The notes under the pieces were generated by a model. The model was not told the DNA's origin. It ran no database searches and saw only the letters and a list, made by a program, of their open reading frames with translations. The translations under genes and the position numbers were made by a program. From Liquidambar formosana (lineage: Eukaryota > Streptophyta > Magnoliopsida > Saxifragales > Altingiaceae), in contig CM077824.1 in the NCBI GenBank assembly GCA_039720395.1, positions 15,752,046 through 15,816,045 on the forward strand: a stretch of DNA of 64,000 bases. Direction: 5' to 3'. Positions 34,514 to 46,100 of this stretch are shown piece after piece. Each line of letters opens with the position of its first letter. Positions within the stretch are counted from its first letter, which is position 1.

Positions 34514-35843
34514 TCTATTATATATATCTAAAACGGAGGAAAGGCACACTATTGTGTGCCACGTGTCCACATAAGAGTTTTTTACTCTCTTTTTTTTTTT
34601 TTGGCCTTTCACGTGCTGAAATAGTGAGGTGGAGAATACCTTTTTAGCAAAATTACATTTTAATAGTGATTTTCTAATCTAATACCACAAAAGGATATTG
34701 TCTATCAACTTACTACAAATTAATTTGATAAATGCTTCAAAAGGACTACTAACTTTCTTTGTTTGGTATCAATCTGGGAAGTGGTCACCAAAAAGTAAAT
34801 TCCTCACCCTTTTTTTTTTTTTTTTCTCTCTCTTTTGGTATTACTTGCTCTTTCTTACATAGTGGAAGTAAGTTGACACTTGGTATTCACTGTATATTTC
34901 TTTGTTTTTATGTGGAAGGATTAGAAAACCCATACTATACAATATTCAACTCAAACTTAATAGATTGTACTATATTTCTCCGTTTTCTTTATGTCTATTC
35001 ATTTCCCCTCTTAAAAATTAAACATATAAAACTATAAATAGACATAATTAAAAAGAAAGACAAATAAAGGAAAAGATGATTAAAAAAGAAAACGTGATCT
35101 GTCGGAATCTTCAGATTCTCCTGATTTACTTCTGACACGAATAAAAAATAAAATAAAAAAATATTTTAATCAAAATTCTTCCATATGGTTAATTATATAA
35201 AGTTGAAAAGATTTATATTTTCTCTTATTTTCTTCTCCTTCTGCTTTTTTTTTCCTATTCTCTTTCTCAGTTTAGACTTTTCTCTCATTTTTTTATACTC
35301 TAATCTCAAACATATTTTTGATATTTTTTCCCATGGTTTTTCATTCTTTGTGCAACCCACTTGAAACCTCATGAAAGGTCAAGATTCATTATTGTCATGC
35401 ATTTTACAATCTCTACCGTCCGATTTCGAGACACCTTTAATAGTTATACTTGCTTTGGTATATACTAACATGTTAAAACCATGATTGTGGGATGGGTTAA
35501 GCTCTAGAGAATTTTAATCTTTTTCCACCAAATATCATAACGTGTCAATTTTTTTATTTTTTACAAGTTTTCACTATTAAATTAATTGTTTTTCAAAATA
35601 ATTTATCTTTTTCAAGAGTATAATTAAATTTTGTGTAATATATTATGCTAACATTATACCAAAGATTATTTTGATTGAACTATTTTATTTATTTTTGTCT
35701 ATATCTTTTAAATTTAATTGACATATTATATTAATAAATATATTTTAGTATTTTAGAGAAGAAGTATTCTGTTAAAATTCTAATTTGCTAATAATATTAT
35801 TTTTTATAAATTAATCCCTGCATCGCACGGGTCCTAAAGCTAG
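34514..35843 (+). mobile_element. Non-autonomous Helitron
   Basis: A 1,330-bp element with the Helitron layout. It starts TCTATTATATATATCTAAAACG, preceded by A. It has a subterminal 5' hairpin GGCACAC-TATT-GTGTGCC (34543-34560). Near the end a CCCTGC-ATC-GCACGGG hairpin (35816-35831) is followed by terminal CTAG, then T. Insertion between A and T without target duplication fits. It encodes no Rep/helicase. It sits 120 bp upstream of the LINE insertion point. Confidence 0.88.
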
Positions 35844-35946
35844 TATATATGTATTTCAGCTTCTCTCTTCTCAGAAGTTTCTCTCTCTCTGTCTCTCAAG
35901 ATATATATATATATTAGCTTCTGCTTTCTCTTACTCTAAACCACTC
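35844..35946 (+). promoter_or_regulatory. Separated 5' leader of the F-box gene at 42122
   Basis: CT-rich leader-like sequence with a (TA)n stretch. It would directly precede the F-box leader if the LINE were absent, because the LINE target duplication joins 35963 to 42109. Its role as the native leader is inferred from that junction. Confidence 0.5.
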
Positions 35947-35963
35947 AGATTGGCAAAAAACCA
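35947..35963. repeat. LINE target-site duplication, left copy
   Basis: The 17 bases AGATTGGCAAAAAACCA are repeated exactly at 42092-42108, directly after the LINE poly(A). Confidence 0.95.
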
Positions 35964-36104
35964 ATTCTTACGGACGCGTGAAACTAAACTTTTCTCTCGC
36001 ACAATGCGAGTTTCTCTCTCGTCATAGGGCGAGCTTTTGTCTTCCCAAGGCGCTGCACTTGGTGGAGTTCTCTGCTGTCTAATAAACACCTGGGGTTTTT
36101 TCTC

Positions 36105-37880
36105 ATGGACGACGAGTTTGTAAAAGGTTTTGAGTGTTTCTCGCTGACTAAGGATGAGGAGGCAGATTTGTTTGTAATTGACGATTCCACGAAAGGGAAA
36201 CTTGAAATCTGTCCACATAGTGTGGTGGGCAGAGTATTTACTGAAAAAAGTTTCAATCGGAGAGCGTTGCGAAATACGATCCGTCTGATGTGGGGATTAG
36301 GGAAAGATGTGAGGGTTATGGAAGTTGGGGATAACCTGATTCATGTGAAGTTCCAATAAGAGTTTCAAATGGAACGGATTCTTGATGGAGGCCCGTGGAT
36401 GTTTGATAATAATTTATTACTCCTTAAACGCTGGGAGCAGGGGATGCATGTAAGGAATATAGAGTTCAAAGCTGCTCTTTTTTGGGTCCAAGTTTGGGGG
36501 TTACCTCTGGAATGCCGTAGCAAGATGGTTGGTGAGGATATTGGAAGGCGGATCGGGGACCTGATTGAAGTGGATCTCAGGGATGAGTTTGAGGAACAAG
36601 GGCACTTCTTGCGGGTACGAGTTGAAATCCCTCTTTCCAAACCGTTGAGACGGGGCGGATTAATCTCTTTGCAGAGTGGGGATAAAGTTTGGGTTGATTT
36701 TCGCTATGAAAGACTCCCAATTTTTTGTTATTATTGTGGGAGGTTAGGGCATGATGAGAAGGGTTGTCTCCATAAGTATAACGAGGAGAAGGCAGGCATG
36801 GTTAAAACCCAACAATATGGTTCCTGGTTAAAAGCAAAACATACCAAGAACCGAACAGGGACGGAAAGAAAGAAAGCAGAAGGGGCTTATGTTACCAAAT
36901 CACCTGCGAATGCAGAAATGGTAGAGGGCCAAACCAACCAACGGCGATTGTCGGCGACGGGGGAAAACCCTATACCAGAGGAGGCAGGGAGGGGGACAGA
37001 GAATCGAAAAAGCCTGTCATGTGATCAGAGTCCTGTAATTGAGGCGGATTTACTCCAAACTGATGAAATGGATTTGGGAAGAAGTGAAATGACAGAAAAT
37101 CAGGGGAGGGATTTACGGGCTGGTGAAGGGAATCATAATCTTTTGGCACGTTTTGAGGAGGGGGATTTGATCTCTGCAGAATTGGAGGAAGACTTAACTA
37201 CACCAAGTCAAAGGAGAAAGGTGAGGTATGCCTTTACTGACCGTAGTGGAACCCCTACAACAAACTACCCTTGTGTAGTCCCACACCAAACAAGCACTAG
37301 TGCACCTATCCCTTCTAACACAGGCCCACTTCTACCCAGCCCAAAAAATGCCCAACATCAAGGCAACCCATCCAAAACCCAAACTAGTAACCCATCTTCC
37401 CTAACCTACCACCCAAAAGCCACCCTTGATCCAAAACTTACGGTGCCACAACCTCATTGTCTAAGCCCACCCTCACATCCTCCTAACCTCTCTACAACAC
37501 CAGTGACCAATATATTTATAGCCAAAAATTTGCAACCACTCACTGATATTACCAACTCCCATCATGTTCACACTCCTACGCAAATCACATCTCCAACACC
37601 TAAAGACAATCAGGGGCATCCAGGCAGAAAGGGGAAAATCAAGGTTAAAGCCTTAGCAAGGAAGGGTGAGTTTAGTAGAGAAGGGGACAGTATGGAATGG
37701 GCCAATTCCAGTGGAAGCGTGACTGGGGTAAAAAGGGGGGCAGTGACCAGTGGAGAGGAATTGGCAGGGGAATCACAGGAAGGGAGCAATAAGAGATGGA
37801 AAGCAACTGGGAATGTAGTATTGACTGGGTCTGATGAGGTGGGGGTAGCCGGCCTAAAGCGGCCCCAATGGAACCAATGA
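36105..37880 (+). pseudogene. LINE ORF1 (DUF4283 and zinc knuckle), one nonsense codon
   Basis: A 592-codon frame interrupted only by TAA at 36357-36359. The parts before (84 residues) and after (from Met 36369, 503 residues) are in the same frame. The DUF4283 region includes FNRRALRNTIRLMWG, RILDGGPWMFDNNLLLLKRW and WVQVWGLPLECRS. A CCHC zinc knuckle CYYCGRLGHDEKGC follows (about 36727-36768). The second half is Pro/Ser/Thr-rich. ORF1 proteins bind the element RNA. The stop TGA overlaps the ORF2 ATG. Confidence 0.92.
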
Positions 37881-40800
37881 AAATTCTTAGTTAGAACTGT
37901 CAGGGAATGGGGAATCCCCTGACAGTTCGGCATTTGAAGGAGTTAAGTAAACTCCATTCCCCGGATTTACTCTTTCTCATTGAAACTAAGAACAAGATAG
38001 AGAGAGTAGAGAAATTGAGACGTCAATTGAAATACAGATTTTTAGAGGTAATGGAACCACAAGGACTGTCTAGAGGGATTTGCTTAATGTGGAATGTGGA
38101 TACTGGGGTGAATATAATTTTTCGTGATCAGTGTATGCTAATAGTAGACATTTGGGAAGGGGTTGGTTGTAAACCATGGAAGCTAGTTTGCTTGTATGCT
38201 AGTCCAAATGATGCTATCCAGGCAAGCATGTGGGAGACCCTAAAAGGCAGGATTATGGGGAGCACTGATGATTGGGTGTTATTGGGGGATTTTAATGATA
38301 TTTTATCTAATGCAGAAAAAGATGGAGGACCACCTCGTGAAGAATGGAGTTTCCGAAAATTCAAGAATTTTGTTTCAGACTGTGGGTTGTTGGATTTGGG
38401 GTATATTGGACACCCATTCACTTGGAACAACAGGCGAGAGGGGGTAGCGAATGTCCGGGAACGTCTTGACAGAGGTCTAGCCTCTTGTAGCTGGAGAATC
38501 CGATTCCCAAATGCCTCTGTCTTTCATCTTTTGCCAGTAGGATCTGATCATTGCCTACTTCTCCTTGACTCTGACTTCTGTACTAAAAGAAAAAAATGTT
38601 TCTTCAAATTTGATCCAAGATGGGCAGGCAATCCGCAATGTGAAGAAGTGGTTAAGCAAGGTTGGAGCAGTGAATGGGCAGGCTCAAGATGGTTCCGAGT
38701 TCACCATCGAATCAAAGAATGCAGAAGGAAATTGTTGGGATGGAGAAGGGAGGCTAATTTGAACTCTAAACACAGGATTCAAGAAATTACTGAAAATCTG
38801 AAAATGGAGAATACACGACCACTGTTTGATAGTGAAAAGGTTAAACAACTTGAACGGGATTTGAAGGAAGTTTGGGGTGAGGAAGAAAAGTACTGGCAAA
38901 CTAAATCTAGAACACAATGGCTCAAACTTGGGGATAAGAACACATCTTACTTTCATGCCAAAACAATTCAAAGACGACAACAGAACCGAATTGTTGGCCT
39001 AGAAGATAAATATGGGGTCTGGCAAGACAACGAGGAGGCTATTGAAGGCATAGTGCTGGACTATTTCTCGAATATTTTTGCTTCTCAAAAGCCAACAGAA
39101 TGGGATAAAATCATTGATAAGGTGAGGTGTAAAGTTTCCCCAAGAATGAATGCCTTACTAACCAAAGAGTTCTCGGCTACTGAAATACAGTCAGCTGCAT
39201 TTCAGATTGGTTCCAACAAAGCCCCTGGACCGGATGGGATGTCAGTGAAATTTTTCCAGAGCTATTGGCACATTGTGGGAAATGACATTATTGAGGCAGT
39301 GCAGAGCTTTTTCCACTCAGGTGAATTACTGAAGGCTATCAATTCTACCAATGTTGTTCTAATCCCAAAAGTAAAATGCTCAATGAACATGAGTCAGTTG
39401 CGTCCTATTAGCTTGTGCAATGTCTCATATAAGATCATTGCGAAAGCTTTAGCAAATCGATTGCGACTAGTGCTTCCTAATGTTATTAGTGAGAATCAGA
39501 GTGCTTTCGTGCCAGGGCGTCAAATCACAGATAATATATTAATGGCTCATGAGGTAATGCACTCGCTCAAAGGCAGGAGGACAGGGAAAAATTATAGCAT
39601 GGCAATAAAATTAGACATGAGTAAGGCATATGATAGGGTGGAATGGGCCTTCTTGGAGGCCATGATGCACAAACTGGGATTTGCTAGTAAGTGGATTGAG
39701 TGGGTTATGACATGTGTTTCAATAGTCTCGTATTCTTTCCTAGTCAATGGAGAGAGTAAGGGATTTCTCCAACCTTCCAGAGGTCTACGTCAAGGGGACC
39801 CATTGTCTCCATATTTATTCTTGATATGTGCGGAAGGTCTAACAGCAATGTTGCATGCAGCTGAGTCAGAAGGGTATCTCACGGGAGTTAAGATAGCTAG
39901 AGCGAGTCCACCTATTAACCACTTATTTTTTGCTGATGATTCTATTATTTTTTGCAAAGCCAATGTCCAGGAATGCACACATCTACAGGATATTCTTCGC
40001 ATCTATGGTGCAGCGTCAGGACAACTTATTAACTTCCAAAAGTCATCTGTTTTCTTCAGTAAGAATACTCCACATTGCATTAGGAGGGATTTGGCTAGAA
40101 CATTGGGGATTCGGAATACAGGTGGTCAAGAAAAGTACCTGGGGTTACCAACAATTATTGGGCAGTCAAAAAAATCCTTGTTTGCATCCATTCGGGAAAA
40201 AGTGGAGGGCAGAGTATCTGGTTGGAAGGAGAATTTGTTGTCCCAGGCTGGGAAGGAGGTGGTCCTCAAATCCGTGGCACTAGCCATGCCTAATTTTGCC
40301 ATGGCTTGTTTCAAGCTACCTGTGGGTCTGTGTAAGGAAATCAACTCGTGTCTAGCCCAATTTTGGTGGGGGAATAAAGAAAATAAAAGGAGGATCCACT
40401 GGGTTCGATGGGATAAACTGACAGATCCAAAAGACGATGGGGGGTTAGGTTTTAGAGAGCTCGAAAACTTTAATTTGGCCATGCTCGCTAAACAAGGGTG
40501 GAGACTAATGACTAAGCCTTCTTCCATGTTAGCGAGACTTTACCAGGGTAAGTATTATCACAAATCCAGCTTTCTGGAAGCCAAAGTGGGCAATAATCCT
40601 TTATGGGCGTGGCGGAGTTTGCTTGAAGGGAGGAAAATTTTGCAAGCAGGAGTCCGATGGCGAATTGGTAATGGGAAGAGTGTGAACATCTGGAAGGATT
40701 CGTGGCTTCCAGAACCGATTTCTTTTAAAGTCAAGTCTAAGCCCCCGGCTGGTACCCCTATTACATGGGTGTCAGAACTAATCGATGTGGAGAGGAAAGG

Positions 40801-42034
40801 CTGGAATGAAAATTTAGTGCGCCAATTATTGGAAGGAAGTGAGGCTACTATGGTTCTTCAGATGCCGGTATCGTGGATGGACAGGAGGGATAAACTGAGC
40901 TGGCATTACACTTCAAATGGTAGGTACTCGGTTAAATCAGGATATGCTCTTTCTAGAATGCTTGTCAGGAATGGGGTGCTCATGAATAGGTGTACTGTGG
41001 GTGAATGTAGTAGACGAAACCTAGATAAAAAATTCTGGAAATTCCTATGGGGTATCCAAATCCCAGGGAAGTTACATCATTTTCTTTGGAAATGCGCACA
41101 GGAGGTTTTACCGGTGGGGAGCAAGTTAGGACTCAGGGTACCGGGCTGTCAGGGAAGTTGCCCTTTCTGTGGGGAAGAGGAGACGATTCCACACCTATTC
41201 TTCTATTGTCAGTTTGCACGAGTTGTTTGGTATGGGTGTCCGCTCCAATTGGATAGTGGAGCAATCTCTAGGCCTTCTTTCATTCAATATATGGAAGTTC
41301 TAATGGAAAAATGGAAGGGGGAGGAAGCATGGCCAGATGTGTTACGCTTGATGGTATTCATATTATGGAGAATTTGGAAGGCGCGCAACGAAAAGAGTTT
41401 TGCTGGTAAAGTATGGTCTCTAGGGGATGTGATTTCGAAAGCGTCAGTGGATGCCTTAGAGTATAACACAGTAGTGAGCCAAGGGGTGAACTTAACATTT
41501 GGGGTCCATGAGTCCAATAGTAGGGAGAATCGTGTGCCAAGGTGGAGCCCCCCGATAAGGTCTCTTTTCAAAATCAATACTAATGGGGCTTGGGTGGCAA
41601 AAGATGGTATAGGGGGAGTGGGTATTGTAATCAGGGATGAACGGGGAATGTTTATTGCAGGGATGGCTAAAAAACTCCGGTATATGGGTAGTGCACAAAT
41701 GGTGGAAGTATTAGCTCTTCGTGAAGGACTGCAATTTGCTTTAGATACCAGTATCAAAGGCCTGGTGGTTGAGACTGATGCAAAAGGTGTTATAGAAGGC
41801 TTGAAGAACAGTAAGAACATGTTGGCAGAGGTGGAGATTGTGAATGAAGATATTAAGCAATTGGCTAGAGAAGCCTGTTGTGAGGAATTTAGCTATGCGC
41901 CTAGGAAATGTAACCGGGCAGCAGATGCAGTGGCAAAGTTTGCACTTAGGGTGGATATCCTTGATGCATGGATTGAAATCCCCCCTTTTTGGCTATTCCC
42001 TTTTCTTGAGGAGGATATGCCCTTATCTTTGTAA
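37877..42034 (+). pseudogene. LINE ORF2: endonuclease, reverse transcriptase, RNase H
   Basis: The family start MKILSWNCQG lies at 37877, but the Trp codon is TAG here (37892-37894). An uninterrupted frame runs from Met 37907 to 42034 (1,375 residues). The APE-type endonuclease has LIETK, GDFNDIL and GSDHCLLLL. The reverse transcriptase has LRPISLCNVSYKI, ENQSAFVPGRQITDNIL, KLDMSKAYDRVEW, GLRQGDPLSPYLF and catalytic FADD (39929-39940). A zinc-finger RVT region follows with KLHHFLWKC, CPFCGEEE..HLF..C. The C-terminal RNase H has NTNGAW, where the first Asp expected in DGA is Asn (41582-41584), then ETDAKGVIEGL and APRKCNRAADAVAK. It acts in target-primed reverse transcription. Confidence 0.95.
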
Positions 42035-42091
42035 CCTTTTCGGGTTTTCTTGAATAAATTTATCTTCTATCGTTTGGAAAAAAAAAAAAAA

Positions 42092-42121
42092 AGATTGGCA
42101 AAAAACCATAAAACCCTAAGA
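42092..42121 (+). promoter_or_regulatory. Short remaining leader of the F-box gene
   Basis: This comprises the right target duplication (42092-42108) and 13 more bases, with AAACCCTAAG matching the telobox-like motif near the starts of the other F-box genes. Only 30 bases of native leader remain between the LINE tail and the ATG. Confidence 0.75.
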
Positions 42122-43198
42122 ATGGCGACGACCTGGAACGAAATGCCCGCAGATATAAAGATCAACATCCTTTCACGATTGCGGGTCAAATCTCTGATGC
42201 GATTCAGGTGCGTATGCAAATCTTGGCACACTCTAATCGCCGATCCGTATTTTATCAACACGCACCTCAATCGATCTCGTGCGAATCGTAAGGGCTATGT
42301 ACTCGTTAATCATCCATCTGTGTGTTCTTCCTATCTGGACAAATTCTCCTTATATTGTGATGAAACATTCGTCGAGCACACGCGATTGGAAGTCCCATTT
42401 GAGAATTTATTTAAAAATTCCTACATCATGGGACATTGTGATGGGTTGTTCTGCATCTATTCTCTTAGAACCCATCGTGGTAAGCCCGGTATATATCTAT
42501 GGAACCCTGCCGTTCAAATGCTCAAGGCCCTTCCTGACCCGATTAAATTTGTTAGTCATATTGCGTTTTGCTTTGTCCCTCAGACTAATGATTACAGGGT
42601 TGCACAGTTTATTTGGGTGGGAGGTTATCGACTCAGAGTTCTTATTTTCTCACTAAGGACAGATTCTTGGAAAGAAATTCAAAATGTTATTCAGTGCCAG
42701 CTCCGTAATCATACGAAATATTCGATTCTGAATGGAGTTGTTCATTGCGTGGCTTCTAGGCCGACGGAGGGAAATGAATACTATTTTATCTTCTCATTTG
42801 ATTTGGCCAATGAGGTCTTCGGTGAAATAGAGCTCCCAGAGTATGCTCGTCGTCACGATAATAATATGCCTTCAATGTTTGTAGCGGTGGTCATGGAGTC
42901 ACTGTGTTTATTCGTTTCTTTTTCAGGCAGCTTCGATATATGGGTAATGAAGGAGTATGGTGCAACAGAGTCTTGGACTAAACAATTCACTATCATTAGA
43001 GTTGTGGGATATGTGTTATACCCAATAGGCCTCATGAAGAATGGCGAAGTTGTACTGCGAGTTGATTATGGAAATCTGGCTTCTTGTGACCCAAGAGCCC
43101 AGCAATATAAGGATCTTCTTATCCCTGAGATTCCAAGATTTTTAAATGATTTTACCTACTCCACGGAGAGCCTACTTTTACTCAATGAAGGAAATTAG
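42122..43198 (+). CDS. F-box/FBA protein downstream of a LINE
   Basis: Intact, single exon, 358 residues. I chose the Met at 42122 because it directly precedes the F-box (EMPADIKINILSRLRVKSLMRFRCVCKSW, about residues 7-36) and has A at -3 and G at +4. An upstream in-frame Met at 42050 would translate LINE 3' sequence and its poly(A). FBA features: GHCDGLFCIYS, LWNPAV, FCFVPQTNDYRV, LIFSLRTDSWKEI, NGVVHCVA, FIFSFDLANEVFGEIELP and IWVMKEYGATESWTKQFTI. It is more diverged than the other copies and lacks their LLLLRQ..., ERYSLR segment. It is a likely SCF substrate receptor with unknown target. Confidence 0.9.
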   Translation: MATTWNEMPADIKINILSRLRVKSLMRFRCVCKSWHTLIADPYFINTHLNRSRANRKGYVLVNHPSVCSSYLDKFSLYCDETFVEHTRLEVPFENLFKNSYIMGHCDGLFCIYSLRTHRGKPGIYLWNPAVQMLKALPDPIKFVSHIAFCFVPQTNDYRVAQFIWVGGYRLRVLIFSLRTDSWKEIQNVIQCQLRNHTKYSILNGVVHCVASRPTEGNEYYFIFSFDLANEVFGEIELPEYARRHDNNMPSMFVAVVMESLCLFVSFSGSFDIWVMKEYGATESWTKQFTIIRVVGYVLYPIGLMKNGEVVLRVDYGNLASCDPRAQQYKDLLIPEIPRFLNDFTYSTESLLLLNEGN

Positions 43199-46100
43199 GT
43201 GGTGGGGCAATCAGGTTTACAGTTACTTGCCGAGGGAAATATATTTTACTTAAACATAACATTGAGTGGAAAATTGGCAATAACAGGAAGATATAATTGC
43301 ACTATGTTTATCAACTCCATGTTAGGTCTCACCTCGAGTGAGGCTTGTTTTGAAGGTTTTTTAAAATTCAGTGATATGGGCTGTGGGCACTGTAAATTTT
43401 GATATTCCTTTTAATTCTATCATAAAATGTTCTTAGAATTGTGATCATTCAGTGTAAATTGATGTTAGACTTGAACATTTATAAAATTTTTCCATCTCAT
43501 GATTATATAATTGCTTTATTTTCCTTTCCCATTTTGAGATAATTGCCTTTCTTTTCTTCCTTTTTTTTTCTCTGTATATTGTTCACTATTTGTTAGTGCA
43601 CAGAAAAACAAGACCTAGTGTAACTAACGTGGTATTCATGGGTTTTGCTAAGTACCAATACAAATAAAGCGTTATCTTTTGATTTTTTTTTCTTCCCCTC
43701 ATCACTAGTTTTCTTATAAGTTACTTACAGTAGAAATGGCAGTTATTTAATGTTGTAGTGGAATACTGGAAATACAACTGACAAAAGTTTATTTTGTAAA
43801 AGAGTTATAGTGAAAAGGATTTATTTTGAGGGATTACACACCTGCTGGACAAAATGTAGATTTCAATCACCTTCCTAGACTTGAATTGTGAGACGAATGA
43901 ATTTGTGTTCAAGTTTTATGCCTTTTGACGAATGACGAAATATCATTGGATGACATAACCAGAGCTTTTGTTTCTAATAATGTAGAATCTTAAGTGTTTT
44001 AGGATCTTATGTTTCATCAAATTGTGATTTATTACGAATAGCTCATGTTGATAGTATTCTCCACTGATCTACTGGTAATGGTTAAGTGCAACTAGACCAA
44101 AGTCACATTCACGAGGAGGATCCATGTATTTGTCATCAAGTATTAGTATTAAATTTGGTAAATACAAGTGCACTTGTGCTTTTTACCTCGTTGCTATGTT
44201 TGCTATGTTTCTCGTTTTTACTGAACTTAGGAATGGGGGATCTGAACAACAGTTGGTTGATGGGGAAACTCTAACCTCATTGCCTTGTTGTTTTGACATC
44301 AAAATCCATTATTATAGTTGAGGTAAGTTATCTTTGTGTAGTGTGTACTGATCACTTTGGTTCAAATTTTAAAGGTTTAGTTTCTTCAGAGATATGGATG
44401 TCCACAACTATCTTCAAAGCTCGTCCCCACCCCCCTCCCTCCCCAAAAAGAAAATCAAAATGAAAGGGGTTCTTATTATTGAAACTTTGTTTGTGCAATG
44501 TAAATTGGTGCAAATCGGCACTTAGAACTGAACATTAAACACTGTCTATATGATTTTTATACACATGATTTTATTTTCCATATTTAAAATAAATATGCCT
44601 TTTTTCCTTTTTCCTCTTTATATTTCTTCAATGTCGTAGTGCAGTTAAATGAGGTCCTACTGTAATTAGTGAGACAACATGTGCAGCTATACAGCCTATA
44701 CTCAACAGTTGTAGCCCTTGGTTTTTCTGTTTTAGGAAAGAAAGAAGAAAAAGTTACTCTGTTTCAATGGAACACATTGTCTGCAGAAAATTATGTTGTA
44801 GATGCCTAAGGCAGCAACAGATACCATAACGCATTCTAATCTCATTAAATAATATAAGAATGGTTAAAACCCTTTCAACCTAAGTCCGCTGAAAAATCTT
44901 GTCTTCGTAAACTGTGTTACAAAATCAATACATGTGTTGAACTTGAAAGACTTCTAAAAGAACAAGTTGGGATAAAATTCTGTAAGTTGGTGAAAACAGT
45001 GCTTTTTTGTTGATCAAAAAATTATGTGAAAACAGTGCATTAACAGGAAAACATAATATTGATATATATATATATATATAGATATATATAGTCATTAAGA
45101 AAGCTACATCTTAGGGTAGAATAGCATGAATGGATGTCTTTGTAGGTTCAATGTTTTCGGCTTGGGTAGTGATTGTCCTTTTGAGTTAAAGTTTCCGCCT
45201 TCACAATCTTTTTTAGGTAAGATACAGTTTTCCTATAAGGCCAGTTTTAATTTAAATTTGATGCTTTTTGTTTCCAAGCAGTGTTTGGTGTCTTACAAGT
45301 TACTACTTTAAATATGGTTACCCACAAAATTTGGTTCTTGGTTCGAAAGGAGTTGCTTCTATGTATTTTTTGGTAAGATAAAAATTGCTTCAATATATGC
45401 ACTTGCCATTAGGAATCTCTGTGTGATTATCTGAGGATGTCTTCAGTTTTTTTCAGTAATATTCTGTTGGAATTTCATACTGGTTGCATTGTCCTCATGC
45501 AGTCATGCTTTCATCGCAATTCTCTTGGATGCTTTTGATCATCTGACAGGCGGGTATCATACAATTAAGAATAAGATTGCTTGATCAGATTCGCCTTTTG
45601 TGTCCATATACCTATTAGTTAATGGCGAGGATCACCAACTTTGGTCTCCAAGGCCTCACTTGAGAACACCTAGTTGGACCAGGCTCATTTTGTAGGGTTG
45701 GGAACGGGCATTTTGTGTTAATATTCTCCTTGCCAATTATATTCATAATAAATATTTAAGGTGCTGTGAGTACAGGAGGAAGGTGAAAAGTGGACATACA
45801 TGATGACTTATAAGCCATGAGAAATACGGGACCAGACATGGCACAGTAGTGAACAAGTTTTTGGAGCCAGCCTGAAGTAGTCAGGACATGGCTTTGATTA
45901 TGGTGATATTGTGTCCCCCTTCTGTGTTGTTATAGCTACTATGATACCATACACTCGGCTTGTTTTTCTGGGCTCTCATCATTGCGTTCGCATTCTTGTT
46001 TGTCTGGGTTCTGATCCTTCAGGTGAGAAATGAGGTTAATTGTAGCACACCCAGTCCTTTTTCTCCCCTGCTTTGTGGTTTTCCAAACTTTAACCAGTAT

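Larger units (their letters stand above)
35964..42091 (+). mobile_element. Near full-length plant LINE
   Basis: A 6.1-kb non-LTR retrotransposon with a perfect 17-bp target duplication, a 141-bp 5' untranslated region, ORF1, ORF2, a 43-bp 3' untranslated region with AATAAA, and a poly(A) tail (about 42078-42091). The 5' region holds a perfect small hairpin CTCGCA-CAA-TGCGAG at 35996-36010. The element is full length by structure but carries one nonsense codon in each ORF. It is in the same orientation as the F-box gene immediately downstream. Confidence 0.95.

Noticed and set aside
34759..35037. 92-codon frame within the Helitron
   Set aside because: It is low complexity (Phe/Ser-rich from T-tracts) and lies in a non-autonomous element. 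No Rep or helicase motif is present.
42050..42121. Upstream in-frame Met of the second F-box gene
   Set aside because: Those 24 codons would translate the LINE 3' end and its poly(A) tail (a Lys run). The Met at 42122 directly precedes the F-box and has a strong start context.
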